This document shows positions 53,497 through 62,590 of a stretch of DNA of 64,000 nucleotides, piece by piece (the stretch's first letter is position 1; every line of letters starts with the position of its first letter). Location: assembly GCF_030013905.1 (NCBI RefSeq), contig NZ_CP124862.1, positions 4,963,051 to 5,027,050 on the forward strand, in the 5' to 3' direction. Position numbers and translations under genes: made by a program. Source of the stretch: Petroclostridium sp. X23 (GTDB lineage Bacteria; Bacillota; Clostridia; SK-Y3). The notes below the pieces were generated by a model. That model was not told where the DNA came from and made no database searches. It worked only from the letters and a program-made list of their open reading frames with translations.

Positions 53497-54678
53497 ATGA
53501 AAAAACGATTAACCTCTTTATTAGTATTTTGCATGTGTTTTATGCTGCTCGCAGGCTGTGCCCAAGCGCCGGCACCGGGTAACCCACCGGAGCAGCAAGA
53601 AAAAACTTCCGAGGAATCAGCCCAAAAGGATGCCGCACAACCGGAAAAAGCTGCTAAAACCGATACAAGGACTATTGTTGACCAAGCCGGAAATACGGTG
53701 GAAATTCCCGAAAAAATAGAACGGGTTGTCATCACTTCATTATGGCCGTTGCCTTCGGTATACGTCCTTTTCCAAGGATCTGCCGATAAGCTGGTAGGGA
53801 TGCATCCGGCATCTTTAAGTGCAGCCAAGTATTCCATGCTCACCACTGTTGCTCCCGAAGTATCAAAGGTAGAGACCGGATTTATAAAGAATGGTGAAAT
53901 TAATATCGAGGAACTGTTATCGCTGAAACCGGACGTTGTTCTCTATAGTGCCACCAATAAAGCAGAAAAAGAAATACTGGGGAAAGCAGGTATCCCTGCC
54001 GTAGGCTTCAGTACAACCATTGAAAAATTCAACACTGTAGAAACCATCAACAGTTGGGTTGAACTGCTGGGGGAAGTCTTTCAAGAACAAGATAAAGTCC
54101 CAGGTATCACTGAATACGGGCGCGAAGTCTATGATCAAATCCAAGAACGCATCGCGAATGTGGCACAAGAGAATAAACCTAAAGTGCTCATCTTGTTTAA
54201 ATACAGTGACACACAATTTCAGACATCGGGAAGCAATTTCTTCGGGCAATACTGGTGTGACGCTGCCGGAGCGATCAATGTGGCTTCTGAGCTGAAAGGG
54301 ATGGCCGATATCAATATGGAGCAGGTATATGAGTGGAATCCGGATATTATTTATATCACCAATTTTTCCAAGTATATGCCGGAGGATCTATATAATAATA
54401 CCACGCTGGACGGGCATGACTGGAGTGGTGTCAAAGCTGTTAAAGAGAAACGTGTGTACAAATATCCCTTAGGCATGTACCGATGGTATCCGCCTTCATC
54501 CGAGTCCGCACTCAGCCTTTGGTTTCAGGCAAAAACAAATTATCCTGAGCTGTTTAAAGATATTGATCTTGAGCAAATTGTAAAAGACTACTATCAAAAA
54601 TTTTATCATATTGAGCTTACCGACGAGAATGTGCATCAAATTTTCAACCCGGCACGAGAAGCAGCGGATGGTGTATAA
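53497..54678 (+). CDS. ABC substrate-binding lipoprotein (Peripla_BP_2) of the nitrogenase-like operon
   Basis: 393 residues. Lipobox LLAGCAQ, a Gln/Glu/Ala-rich linker, then TIVDQAGNTVEIPEKIERVVITS, EELLSLKPDVVLYS, VYEWNPDIIYITNF and the C-terminal VKDYYQKFYHIEL. Begins directly at the stop of the K-like gene (0-bp gap), so it is firmly part of the same operon. It resembles the orphan binding protein at 40189. Delivers a metal chelate or tetrapyrrole-type ligand to the following permease; the ligand may be substrate or cofactor source for the nitrogenase-like enzyme (inference). Confidence 0.9.
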   Translation: MKKRLTSLLVFCMCFMLLAGCAQAPAPGNPPEQQEKTSEESAQKDAAQPEKAAKTDTRTIVDQAGNTVEIPEKIERVVITSLWPLPSVYVLFQGSADKLVGMHPASLSAAKYSMLTTVAPEVSKVETGFIKNGEINIEELLSLKPDVVLYSATNKAEKEILGKAGIPAVGFSTTIEKFNTVETINSWVELLGEVFQEQDKVPGITEYGREVYDQIQERIANVAQENKPKVLILFKYSDTQFQTSGSNFFGQYWCDAAGAINVASELKGMADINMEQVYEWNPDIIYITNFSKYMPEDLYNNTTLDGHDWSGVKAVKEKRVYKYPLGMYRWYPPSSESALSLWFQAKTNYPELFKDIDLEQIVKDYYQKFYHIELTDENVHQIFNPAREAADGV

Positions 54679-54681
54679 ATA

Positions 54682-55701
54682 ATGGCAATATTAAAAAAGA
54701 ATAGAATGCTTTTTATAGTAGTTTTGGTTGCTATTCCTCTATTGACGGCGTTGACATGCATTGGAATCGGAAGGTATTCGCTGACCATAGGGGAGTCTTT
54801 TCAGGTGCTGCTTCATGCGCTGCTGTTCGGCAAGGAATCTGTTGATGCGCAAAGCTATAGTGTTATCATCGGTATCCGGCTGCCCCGTATTATTCTTGCG
54901 TTATTATGCGGCGCAGGGCTTGCGGTGTCCGGTGCTTCATTCCAGGCGCTGTTTACCAATCCCCTCGCAACTCCCGATACATTGGGAGTTGCGGCGGGAG
55001 CATCCTTTGGTGCGGTTGTCGCACTTTTGGCAGCCGATCATCTGATATGGGTACAGGCAGTGGCGCTATTAATGGGTCTTGCTGCGGTATTTTTAACCTA
55101 TTCCATCAGTAAAATACGGGGAAAATCAACCATTATCATGATGGTACTGTCGGGGATGGTCATATCTTCGATGTTCCAAGCCTTTGTATCACTTATTAAA
55201 TACATGGCAGACCCGGAAGATAAGTTGCCCGCCATTACATATTGGCTGATGGGGAGCTTATCCAGTGTTACCTATAAAAGTCTTTTGATTGGAACGCCGT
55301 TTATTTTAATAGGTATTATACTGGTGTCTGCACTGCGTTGGAAGCTTAATGTACTTTCTCTCAGTGAAGATGAGGCGCATTCGATGGGCGTCAATGTGAA
55401 ACATCTGCGTCTGCTCATAATAGTAGCGGCCACAATGATTACCGCTTCCGCCATCTCTATGTGCGGGCAAGTAGGGTGGATAGGGCTTTTAATTCCTCAT
55501 ATAGCCCGGATGCTTTTTGGAAGCAACAACCGGTTTGTAATCCCTGCGAGCATTAGTTTTGGAGCGGTATTCATGCTTGTGATTGATACGGTTGCCCGCA
55601 GTGCAACAGCGGCCGAAATTCCTGTATCCATCCTGACAGCGACTGTTGGAGCACCCTTTTTCATCTTTTTGCTTAAAAGAACAGGAGGTGCGTGGACATG
55701 A
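54682..55701 (+). CDS. FecCD-family ABC permease
   Basis: 339 residues, ~10 membrane helices. Conserved GIRLPRIILALLCGAGLAVSGASFQALFTNPLATPDTLGVAAGA (including N-P-L-A-x-P-x-x-L-G), YWLMGSLSS, and MCGQVGWIGLLIPHIARMLFG with the P-H motif of the coupling region. It starts 3 bases after the lipoprotein gene and ends in an ATGA overlap with the ATPase. Second FecCD permease of the window, distinct from that at 2222. Confidence 0.92.
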   Translation: MAILKKNRMLFIVVLVAIPLLTALTCIGIGRYSLTIGESFQVLLHALLFGKESVDAQSYSVIIGIRLPRIILALLCGAGLAVSGASFQALFTNPLATPDTLGVAAGASFGAVVALLAADHLIWVQAVALLMGLAAVFLTYSISKIRGKSTIIMMVLSGMVISSMFQAFVSLIKYMADPEDKLPAITYWLMGSLSSVTYKSLLIGTPFILIGIILVSALRWKLNVLSLSEDEAHSMGVNVKHLRLLIIVAATMITASAISMCGQVGWIGLLIPHIARMLFGSNNRFVIPASISFGAVFMLVIDTVARSATAAEIPVSILTATVGAPFFIFLLKRTGGAWT

Positions 55702-56486
55702 TTTTTGAGATAAGAAATGGAAGTTTCGGATATTTCCCCGGACAAGAAATATTGAAAAATGTGCAGCTATCCGTCGGTGATGGGGATGTGCTTTCCATTC
55801 TCGGGCCTAACGGCGCCGGCAAAACAACACTGCTCAAGTGTATGATGGGCTTGTTGAAATGGCGCGGGGGTGCAAGCTATTTGGATGGTCAGAATATCGC
55901 TCATATACCGGTTAGAAAGCTGTGGCAAAAAATCGCCTATGTACCCCAAGCCAAAAGCTCGGTTTTTGCTTATACCACGGAGGAGATGGTTTTATTAGGT
56001 CGCAGTGCACACATTGGTGTGATAAGCCAGCCAAAAAAAGAAGATCATGAAAAAGCAGCCGCAGCGATGGAAGCAGTAGGTATAACGCATCTTAGGGGTA
56101 AGGAATGCAGCCGGATCAGCGGAGGAGAACTGCAAATGGTGTTGATTGCACGGGCGCTGACAACAGAACCATCCATGCTGGTGTTGGATGAACCGGAATC
56201 CAACCTTGATTTTAAAAATCAGTTGATTATCTTGGAAACCATTAAGGAGCTCGCAAAAACCAAGGGAATTTCATCGATATTTAATACCCATTATCCTGCC
56301 CATGCGCTGAAGATTTCCAATAAATCGCTCATCCTGAATAAAAATGGATATAGTATCTTTGGCAATACTCAAGATGTGGTCAATAGTCAAAATATGTGTG
56401 ATAGCTTTTCTGTAAATGTGCATATCAGCAAACTGCAGGTTAACAACGAAAAACATCATTTGGTTATTCCTTTAAACATTGTATAG
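55698..56486 (+). CDS. FecE/BtuD-type ABC ATPase
   Basis: 262 residues. Walker A GPNGAGKTT, Q-loop AYVPQAKSS, signature ISGGELQMVLIARAL, Walker B LVLDEPESNLD and H-loop NTHYPAHA. AGGAGG (55683-55688) sits 9 bases before ATG 55698, which overlaps the permease stop. Completes a self-contained binding protein-permease-ATPase importer in the nitrogenase-like operon. Confidence 0.92.
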   Translation: MIFEIRNGSFGYFPGQEILKNVQLSVGDGDVLSILGPNGAGKTTLLKCMMGLLKWRGGASYLDGQNIAHIPVRKLWQKIAYVPQAKSSVFAYTTEEMVLLGRSAHIGVISQPKKEDHEKAAAAMEAVGITHLRGKECSRISGGELQMVLIARALTTEPSMLVLDEPESNLDFKNQLIILETIKELAKTKGISSIFNTHYPAHALKISNKSLILNKNGYSIFGNTQDVVNSQNMCDSFSVNVHISKLQVNNEKHHLVIPLNIV

Positions 56487-56706
56487 AAGCAGTAGATCAG
56501 TAGGGATGGTTCTTGCTGTAAAACATTGATGCCGGTTTGCAATGACAAACCTACCGACACTACTGAAAAATCTGATTTGCCACAAAGAGGAAGTCCGATA
56601 TGGAGATCTTTCGCCAGTTGACGGATGAAAAAATCTGATTTTTCTGTTGACCGGTGAATTTTTTTGTATAAACATAACAGTGTTATATTATGAGCAGGTG
56701 AATAAA
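56487..56706. promoter_or_regulatory. 220-bp region with a TetR-like operator
   Basis: ATAACA-G-TGTTAT (56674-56686) matches the operator core of the TetR gene at 13659. The repeat GAAAAATCTGATTT occurs twice (56564, 56628). No gene found. Confidence 0.5.
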
Positions 56707-56856
56707 ATGATGATAGAGGATATTAGTCCGTTAGATAAAATTCTTGCAGTAGACAAAGAGAGAAAACAAATGGAGTTAGAATGTGTAGGGATTATAAAAC
56801 TTACACCAGTTTACAAGTTTATTAAGCAACATCATCTAAGCCCAGGAAGGTATTAA
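56707..56856 (+). pseudogene. Short reading frame interrupted by insertion sequence 3
   Basis: From ATG 56707 (RBS CAGGTG) the frame reads MMIEDISPLDKILAVDKERK then QMELECVGIIKLT before entering the IS at 56801. The first part is protein-like and follows a TetR-like operator. Original length unknown; joining across the IS gives a stop two codons later, so it may have been a peptide of about 35 residues. Not recognised. Confidence 0.35.
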
Positions 56857-58291
56857 CAGCATTTTTAACAGCAAAATAAATTTTGTGGTTTTCGAGTCGT
56901 TTGACGAAACTCTCAAAAATTAATTCCTGCGTTAGTTGGTCGATAACAGCGTGTTTTACTACTTGGGGACTTTGGAATTTATATTCATGGAACCGCGAAT
57001 GAAAAAATGGTAATACCTGCATAAAAGCAAAGGCAATAGCAAGCAAATTCACATACCGTTCTATCGCTTTTTGGTTCCGTACCATATAGTTACCAAAAGA
57101 CCAAAAGAATTTATGCTGATAAAATATGACCTCAATGTTCCAACGAATGCTGTAGCAAAAATACGGTAAGTGTTGATAGTGCTGAAGTTCATAATCAATG
57201 CCTTCCACTTTATGTTCCTTGAAGATATTAATATCGTTGGCTGCTATTGTGCTTATTAAAACTCTTACAGAGTCAAAACACTCTATGTCTTTGACAGTAA
57301 CCGTAATAATAACAGGTAGTCTTTCAAATAAATTGGTAAGCACCTTTTTATTTGAAACATAGTATTCACCCAATTTTTCATAGCTTAAGTTTTTGATATC
57401 TATTTTATCGCCATAGGCTCTAGGTCTTCCCCTTTTACCTGTAGGGGCTGGGGGAAGGTCGTAAAGTACTGTGTCGCAACGAACCGCTGCAATAAGTTCC
57501 AGGTTATCGTACTTTTTAACTGTCTCTATAATGATACCTTTACTGTACCAACTATCACATAAAAGAATAACTTGGTATTCAGTTAGTAGTGGCATTACGG
57601 TATCAATCATTGAGGACGCTATTTCAAGCTTAGTTTTAAGCTTGTCATAAAGCCGATACCCTACAGGGATACTTAAATACTTTGTTCCACCGTTCCAAAA
57701 CAGCGGTATATTAATAGCTAGTGATACAAAGCAGTGACCATTTAGATAATTACTGCCATTCTTGCTGGTATGGTCAAAGAGTTTGGAATAACAGTCAAAT
57801 TTATTCCCGAACTTTTCTTGTAGCGTATCATCAGTACTTAAAAATATAGTAACGTATGGCTTTAAATCATCCGGTATCAAGGATAGCGCAATCTTCACTG
57901 TAATGACCAACAAAAGGTCACAGGAAAAATTGGCATAGGATAAAAAATAATAAAAACAATTGAGGGCCTTGCTGCAATACTTCTTGATAAAATTATCATA
58001 TAAAAACTTAATGCTGCGAACTTCTTCATTACAAATAATTGCTGTAATAAGCCAACTAAACACTAAAAAGCTTCGCTTCTTAAAAGCCGGACGATAGTGC
58101 ATTAAATATTGATTCAATGTTTGTTTAACTGAATTATTGGCAATACTAATCATGAGTGGGTCAGGTACCTCCTACATTTATTATTTTTCATGATTAGTAT
58201 TTGTAGGATTAAGGTATCTGACTTTGTTATTTTTAGGCATTTACCAACCTAACTGGCAATTTACTATTTCAAAACTTGTAAAGTGGTGTAA
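56801..58291 (-). mobile_element. Insertion sequence 3, IS4-like, 1491 bp
   Basis: Terminal repeats TTACACCAGTTTACAAGT (56801-56818) and ACTTGTAAAGTGGTGTAA (58274-58291) match at 17 of 18 positions. Flanks share only AAC (56798-56800 / 58292-58294), so a target duplication is short or lost. Separates the nitrogenase-like operon from the PEP-synthase-like gene. Confidence 0.7.
56822..58153 (-). CDS. DDE transposase of insertion sequence 3
   Basis: 443 residues. DDE features: IFLSTDDTLQEKFG (first Asp), QVILLCDSWYSKGIIIE (second Asp), and SIRWNIEVIFYQHKFFWSFGNYMVRNQKAIERY carrying the catalytic Glu. Basic GKRGRPRAYGDKIDIK insert. Intact frame; different from both other transposases in the window. 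Confidence 0.85.
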   Translation of the reverse strand: MISIANNSVKQTLNQYLMHYRPAFKKRSFLVFSWLITAIICNEEVRSIKFLYDNFIKKYCSKALNCFYYFLSYANFSCDLLLVITVKIALSLIPDDLKPYVTIFLSTDDTLQEKFGNKFDCYSKLFDHTSKNGSNYLNGHCFVSLAINIPLFWNGGTKYLSIPVGYRLYDKLKTKLEIASSMIDTVMPLLTEYQVILLCDSWYSKGIIIETVKKYDNLELIAAVRCDTVLYDLPPAPTGKRGRPRAYGDKIDIKNLSYEKLGEYYVSNKKVLTNLFERLPVIITVTVKDIECFDSVRVLISTIAANDINIFKEHKVEGIDYELQHYQHLPYFCYSIRWNIEVIFYQHKFFWSFGNYMVRNQKAIERYVNLLAIAFAFMQVLPFFHSRFHEYKFQSPQVVKHAVIDQLTQELIFESFVKRLENHKIYFAVKNAVNTFLGLDDVA

Positions 58292-58437
58292 AACTTATAT
58301 AGCAAAGGGAAATGGTTTGTGATATAATCTTTCAAAATAAAGAATCAAAAAACTGCACATTACACAACTTATTTGATAGTTTTCAAAGTAAAAAAACAGC
58401 AGAAAAATTATGCTTGAGATAGTAACGGAGGGAATTT

Positions 58438-60987
58438 ATGGATATACACGATAGGGTTAGCACAGGACTAACGGGCTTTGATCAAGTAATTGACAAGCTT
58501 CGGCTTGGAGATAATGTCGTGTGGCAGGTGGATTCGGTTTCCGATTACAAAAGAATGGTAGATCCCTATGTGATGCAGGCTAAGATAGATAAAAGAAAGC
58601 TGGTTTATATTCGCTTTGGCAGCCATAAACATATATTGGAAGATAGCGGGGATATTAAGATTTATCATCTTGATGCAAGTAAAGGCTTTGAAAGCTTTGC
58701 GACAGAAGTGCATAACATAGTTAAGAAAGAGGGGAAGAAGGTCTTTTATGTTTTTGACTGTCTGACCGATTTGTTAAAGTATTGGTATTCAGATCTAATG
58801 ATAGGAAACTTCTTTAAAGTGGCCTGTCCCTACCTATACGAACTGGATACGGTTGCATACTTTGCTATTATACGTAATTTTCACACCTATAGTACCATTG
58901 CAGGAATCCGTGAAACGACACAGCTTTTACTTGATTTATATAAAGTAAACGATAAATATTACATTCATCCGCTCAAGGTATGGCAGCGCTATTCACCTAC
59001 TATGTTCTTTCCGCATTTGATACAAGGTCAGGAAGCTGTCAGCATTACCGCCAGTTCCGAGGCTGCCGAGTTGTTCTCCAATATTCATCGCAGTGAGGAT
59101 CGGCTTGACTACTGGAATGTTGTTTTTAACAGGGCAAAAGAAGCACTCAGCTTTGCGCCGGAACGGCAGGAAGAAACAAAGAAGCTCCTAATGTATATGT
59201 TGATAGGTAATGAATCCAGAATGTTCGATCTATGTAACCGATATTTTACTTTAAGCGATATTCTGATGATTGCTTCTAGAGAGGTGGGGACAGGATTTAT
59301 CGGAGGGAAAAGCGTAGGTATGCTTGTTGCTAGAAAAATTCTGGAGAGGGAAGGAAAAAAACGCTTTGTGCCGTTTATGGAATCCCACGATTCCTACTAT
59401 ATTGGATCAGATGTGTTTTACACCTATATTGTGCAAAATGGATGGTGGAAGCTTCGGACAAAGCAAAAGACAAAAGAAGGATATTATAAGTATGCGCATG
59501 AACTTAAAGAAAAGCTATTACATGGAAAGTTCCCAAAGGATATTCAAGAGAAGTTTGTTCAAATGTTGGAATATTTCGGGCAATCTCCTATTATTGTAAG
59601 ATCCAGTTCGTTGCTTGAGGATAATTTTGGAAATGCCTTTGCAGGGAAATATGAAAGTGTATTCTGTGTAAACCAAGGAACTCCCGAGGAGCGATATGAA
59701 GCTTTTGAGCAGGCAATCCGAATCGTTTATGCCAGTACAATGAATGAGGATGCACTTACTTACAGGATCAACAGGGGACTCTTTGACAGGGACGAACAGA
59801 TGGCTATATTGGTTCAGCGTGTTTCCGGCGATCAATATGATGAAAACTTTTTTCCTCATATTGCAGGTGTCGGAAATTCTTCTAATCTTTATGTCTGGGA
59901 TGGAAGTGTAGATATGGATTCCGGTATGCTGCGTCTGGTATTCGGGCTTGGTACAAGAGCGGTAGATAGAACGGTGGGCGACTACGCCAGAATTGTATGT
60001 CTGGACAATCCTTTGCGTATTCCGCCGATGAATTTTGAAGATCAAAAGAAGTTTTCTCAACATAATGTTGATGTGCTTTCTCTTAAGGAAAATGCTTTAG
60101 TAACTAGAAATTTGGAAGAAATCATCGCGTACGATATAAAGGCAGATAGGGAGTTGTTTGCAAGTTTGGACTTTCAAACGGCAACGCGCATGAGCGAACT
60201 TGGATATAAAAATAAGAAGACCCCATACATTTTGGATTTTCCAAAATTATTTACTAATACTGAATTTTCCTTAGTTATGAAAGAAATGCTGGCATTATTA
60301 TCTAAAGTCTATGACTATCCCGTCGACATTGAATTTACAGCAAATTTTAAAGAGTACAACGAATTTAAGATTAATCTTTTGCAATGCCGTCCACTGCAAA
60401 CAAGAGGGTTAGGTAAGCCGATAGAGATACCGGAATTAAATGATAATAAGGATTGCTTTTTTTCTACAAAAGGGAACTTTATGGGAGGAAATGTACGGTT
60501 ACCTATTGATTTTGTTGTTTATATTCATATGCAAGCTTACTTAGAGCTTAGTGAACAGGGCAAATACGCCATAGCCAGGCAAATTGGATTATTAAATACA
60601 GAAATGAAAAAGAAAAACGTAATGTTAGTTGGTCCGGGCAGATGGGGAACCACAACGCCGTCACTAGGTGTGCCTGTGCATTTTTCAGAGTTGTGTAATA
60701 TGTCGGTTATCTGTGAGGTGGCATCGAAAAAAGCAGGAATAATACCCGAATTATCGTATGGAAGCCATTTTTTTCAGGATCTTGTAGAAACAGGAATTTT
60801 TTATGTAGCCATTTTTGACGGACATAAGGATGTTATTTTTAATGCTGACCGGATTATAAAAAAGGAGAATATGTTGACATCTATTTTACCTCAAAGTAAA
60901 AAATATTCACATGTCATTCATATTGCTAAAACAGATGATATGGAGATATTTTCTGATATTGTAACACAAACGCTTTTATGTAGATGA
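58438..60987 (+). CDS. PEP synthase-like protein: degenerate RecA/KaiC-like domain plus PPDK ATP-binding domain
   Basis: 849 residues. N-terminal ~1-210 resembles a KaiC/RadA fold (DRVSTGLTGFDQVIDKLRLGD) but its Walker A has lost GKT (QVDSVSDYKRM), so it should not bind ATP. From ~280 a pyruvate-phosphate-dikinase N-domain follows: GTGFIGGKSVGMLVARKIL, PIIVRSSSLLEDNFGNAFAGKYESVF and LTYRINRGLFDRDEQMAILVQ. The C-terminal ~200 residues (LLQCRPLQTRG, LVGPGRWGTTTPSLGVPV) are special to this family. No phosphohistidine swivel domain is seen, so full PEP synthesis is unlikely. RBS GGAGGG. Possible phosphotransfer or regulatory enzyme. Confidence 0.8.
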   Translation: MDIHDRVSTGLTGFDQVIDKLRLGDNVVWQVDSVSDYKRMVDPYVMQAKIDKRKLVYIRFGSHKHILEDSGDIKIYHLDASKGFESFATEVHNIVKKEGKKVFYVFDCLTDLLKYWYSDLMIGNFFKVACPYLYELDTVAYFAIIRNFHTYSTIAGIRETTQLLLDLYKVNDKYYIHPLKVWQRYSPTMFFPHLIQGQEAVSITASSEAAELFSNIHRSEDRLDYWNVVFNRAKEALSFAPERQEETKKLLMYMLIGNESRMFDLCNRYFTLSDILMIASREVGTGFIGGKSVGMLVARKILEREGKKRFVPFMESHDSYYIGSDVFYTYIVQNGWWKLRTKQKTKEGYYKYAHELKEKLLHGKFPKDIQEKFVQMLEYFGQSPIIVRSSSLLEDNFGNAFAGKYESVFCVNQGTPEERYEAFEQAIRIVYASTMNEDALTYRINRGLFDRDEQMAILVQRVSGDQYDENFFPHIAGVGNSSNLYVWDGSVDMDSGMLRLVFGLGTRAVDRTVGDYARIVCLDNPLRIPPMNFEDQKKFSQHNVDVLSLKENALVTRNLEEIIAYDIKADRELFASLDFQTATRMSELGYKNKKTPYILDFPKLFTNTEFSLVMKEMLALLSKVYDYPVDIEFTANFKEYNEFKINLLQCRPLQTRGLGKPIEIPELNDNKDCFFSTKGNFMGGNVRLPIDFVVYIHMQAYLELSEQGKYAIARQIGLLNTEMKKKNVMLVGPGRWGTTTPSLGVPVHFSELCNMSVICEVASKKAGIIPELSYGSHFFQDLVETGIFYVAIFDGHKDVIFNADRIIKKENMLTSILPQSKKYSHVIHIAKTDDMEIFSDIVTQTLLCR

Positions 60988-61792
60988 TGAATGGTTTAAA
61001 GTGGTGATGCTTGTTAACAATGGGAACTGTCCCTAATGGCTTCTTTGCCTGTGAAAGCGTTGAGGAGCAGAAGAAACATCTTATACAGTAAAATAAGAAA
61101 TTATGAAATACAAGTATAACGGTTTCCATTACTTGCTCGCACTACTAAATAAAAAAAGAACTAAAATAGCGTTATTCTATTTTAGTTCTTTTTTTGCGCC
61201 AATGTAAAGAGTTGATTTTTATCTATTAAATCCCATAATTCTAATAATACATATATTATTGACATTTTATTCTAAACAATATATAATAAAAAATGATAAA
61301 ACATAACATAAAAGAATATAACGATGAAATTAATTGTGTAATGACCTGATATGTAGAGTTATATATTGGGTAGAATACATAATATAATCGCAATGATGAG
61401 TTTATAGCATTCTTTATTATGAATGTGTTGGTTTTATCATTTTGTTATTTAAGTATGTGAGGTTATAGAGAAAAAAGAAAAATATGTTGGAAAGTTTTTT
61501 TTAGAGGGGGATGTTCTTCTTGATAATTAACAATTCTAAAATATTTAAACTCAATAAACGAATCTCTAGGATGAGATAACTATACGGTTGTTGCCGGGTT
61601 GTCAGTATTTCTGGGGTTTTTTGCGTTATAGTTGAAGGAGATAGATGTTACGAACTTTGGAATGATAAGGGAAACACTGTCAAGGCTTGTGTTCCGTCAG
61701 CAAACTGAAGAAAAGCTGTATTAAACGGTTCTGATGACAAGGATTGGTAGAAAAAATATAATTTATAATCAAAAACTAAGGAGGATAAAGAA
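60988..61792. other. 800-bp region between PEP-synthase-like gene and mod operon
   Basis: Holds a strong terminator at 61151-61195 and an ideal promoter TTGACA (61259-61264), 17-bp spacer, TATAAT (61282-61287). After that, ~500 bp are very AT-rich. RBS AGAGGGGG precedes a 19-codon frame (TTG 61522). Around 61640-61745 are protein-like snippets (CYELWNDKGNTVKACVPSAN, then after a stop RKAVLNGSDDKDW), probably a decayed gene. No riboswitch recognised. Confidence 0.45.
61151..61195. terminator. Bidirectional terminator
   Basis: Perfect 19-bp stem (61151-61169 / 61177-61195) with a 7-base loop and T-run, AAAAAAAGAACTAAAATAG and its complement. Confidence 0.9.
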
Positions 61793-62590
61793 ATGTATAA
61801 CAAAATCAAATCAAGCATTTTAATGCTGATGGTACCCCTATTTGTGAGTTTGTTATTTCTTGGAGGATGCAGCAGTGAAGTAGTGCAGGAACAGCAACAG
61901 GAAGAACCTAAGACTTTATTTGCTTATGTCGGAGCCAATCTTAAAAACCCGGTCAGTGACCTAGCTGCGTCGTATGAGGAAAAAACCGGAGTAAAAGTGG
62001 AACTTACCTTTAATAATTCCGGGATGCTGATGAATCAGCTGGAAACCATGAAAAAAGGCGATATCTATATGCCGGGAGGAATGCCTTTTGTGGAACAGGC
62101 TAAACAGAAAGGACATATCGATCAGGTTGTGGGGCCGATTGCGTATCACACGCCTGTCATTATTACTCCGAAAGATAATCCGGCTCAGGTGTCTTCTCTT
62201 GACGATCTTTCCAAAGAAGGTGTTAAATTGGTAATTCCGGATAAAGATGCTACAGCCATAGGGAAAACAGCATACAAGATTTTCAATAAAACAGGCAAAA
62301 CTGCTGAAATAGAAAAGAATATCATTGCCAATTTGGAGACACCTCCCAAGGTATTGGCTGCAATCACTATGGGGCAGGGGAATGCCGGAATCGTCGAATA
62401 CAGCAATACGTTTAAAGATAAAGAAAAAATAGAAGTCATTGAAATTGATCCGAAAGTGAATGAAGTGGAACAAATCCCGATAGCTTCTCTAGTGTATTCA
62501 GCGGATAAAGAATTGGCTGCCGACTTTATGAAGTATGTACAGGAGAACGGTCCCGTAGCATTTGAGAAATATGGATTCAAAACAAAATAA
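61793..62590 (+). CDS. modA: Molybdate/tungstate-type ABC substrate-binding lipoprotein (ModA family)
   Basis: 265 residues. Lipobox LGGCSS, then YVGANLKNPVSDLAASYEEKTGVKVELTFNNSGMLMNQLE, the ModA/WtpA opening with N and S near the oxyanion site, and GVKLVIPDKDATAIGKTAYKIF and MGQGNAGIVEYSN in lobe 2. The permease and ATPase follow directly. Binds molybdate or tungstate (or another oxyanion; the text KKGDIYMPGGMPFVEQAKQKG is typical of the family). RBS AGGAGG. Anaerobes with such genes feed molybdoenzymes. Confidence 0.87.
   Translation: MYNKIKSSILMLMVPLFVSLLFLGGCSSEVVQEQQQEEPKTLFAYVGANLKNPVSDLAASYEEKTGVKVELTFNNSGMLMNQLETMKKGDIYMPGGMPFVEQAKQKGHIDQVVGPIAYHTPVIITPKDNPAQVSSLDDLSKEGVKLVIPDKDATAIGKTAYKIFNKTGKTAEIEKNIIANLETPPKVLAAITMGQGNAGIVEYSNTFKDKEKIEVIEIDPKVNEVEQIPIASLVYSADKELAADFMKYVQENGPVAFEKYGFKTK

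Noticed and set aside
61640..61760. Molybdenum-cofactor riboswitch before modA
   Set aside because: No match by eye to the Moco consensus; the segment instead shows fragments of decayed coding sequence.
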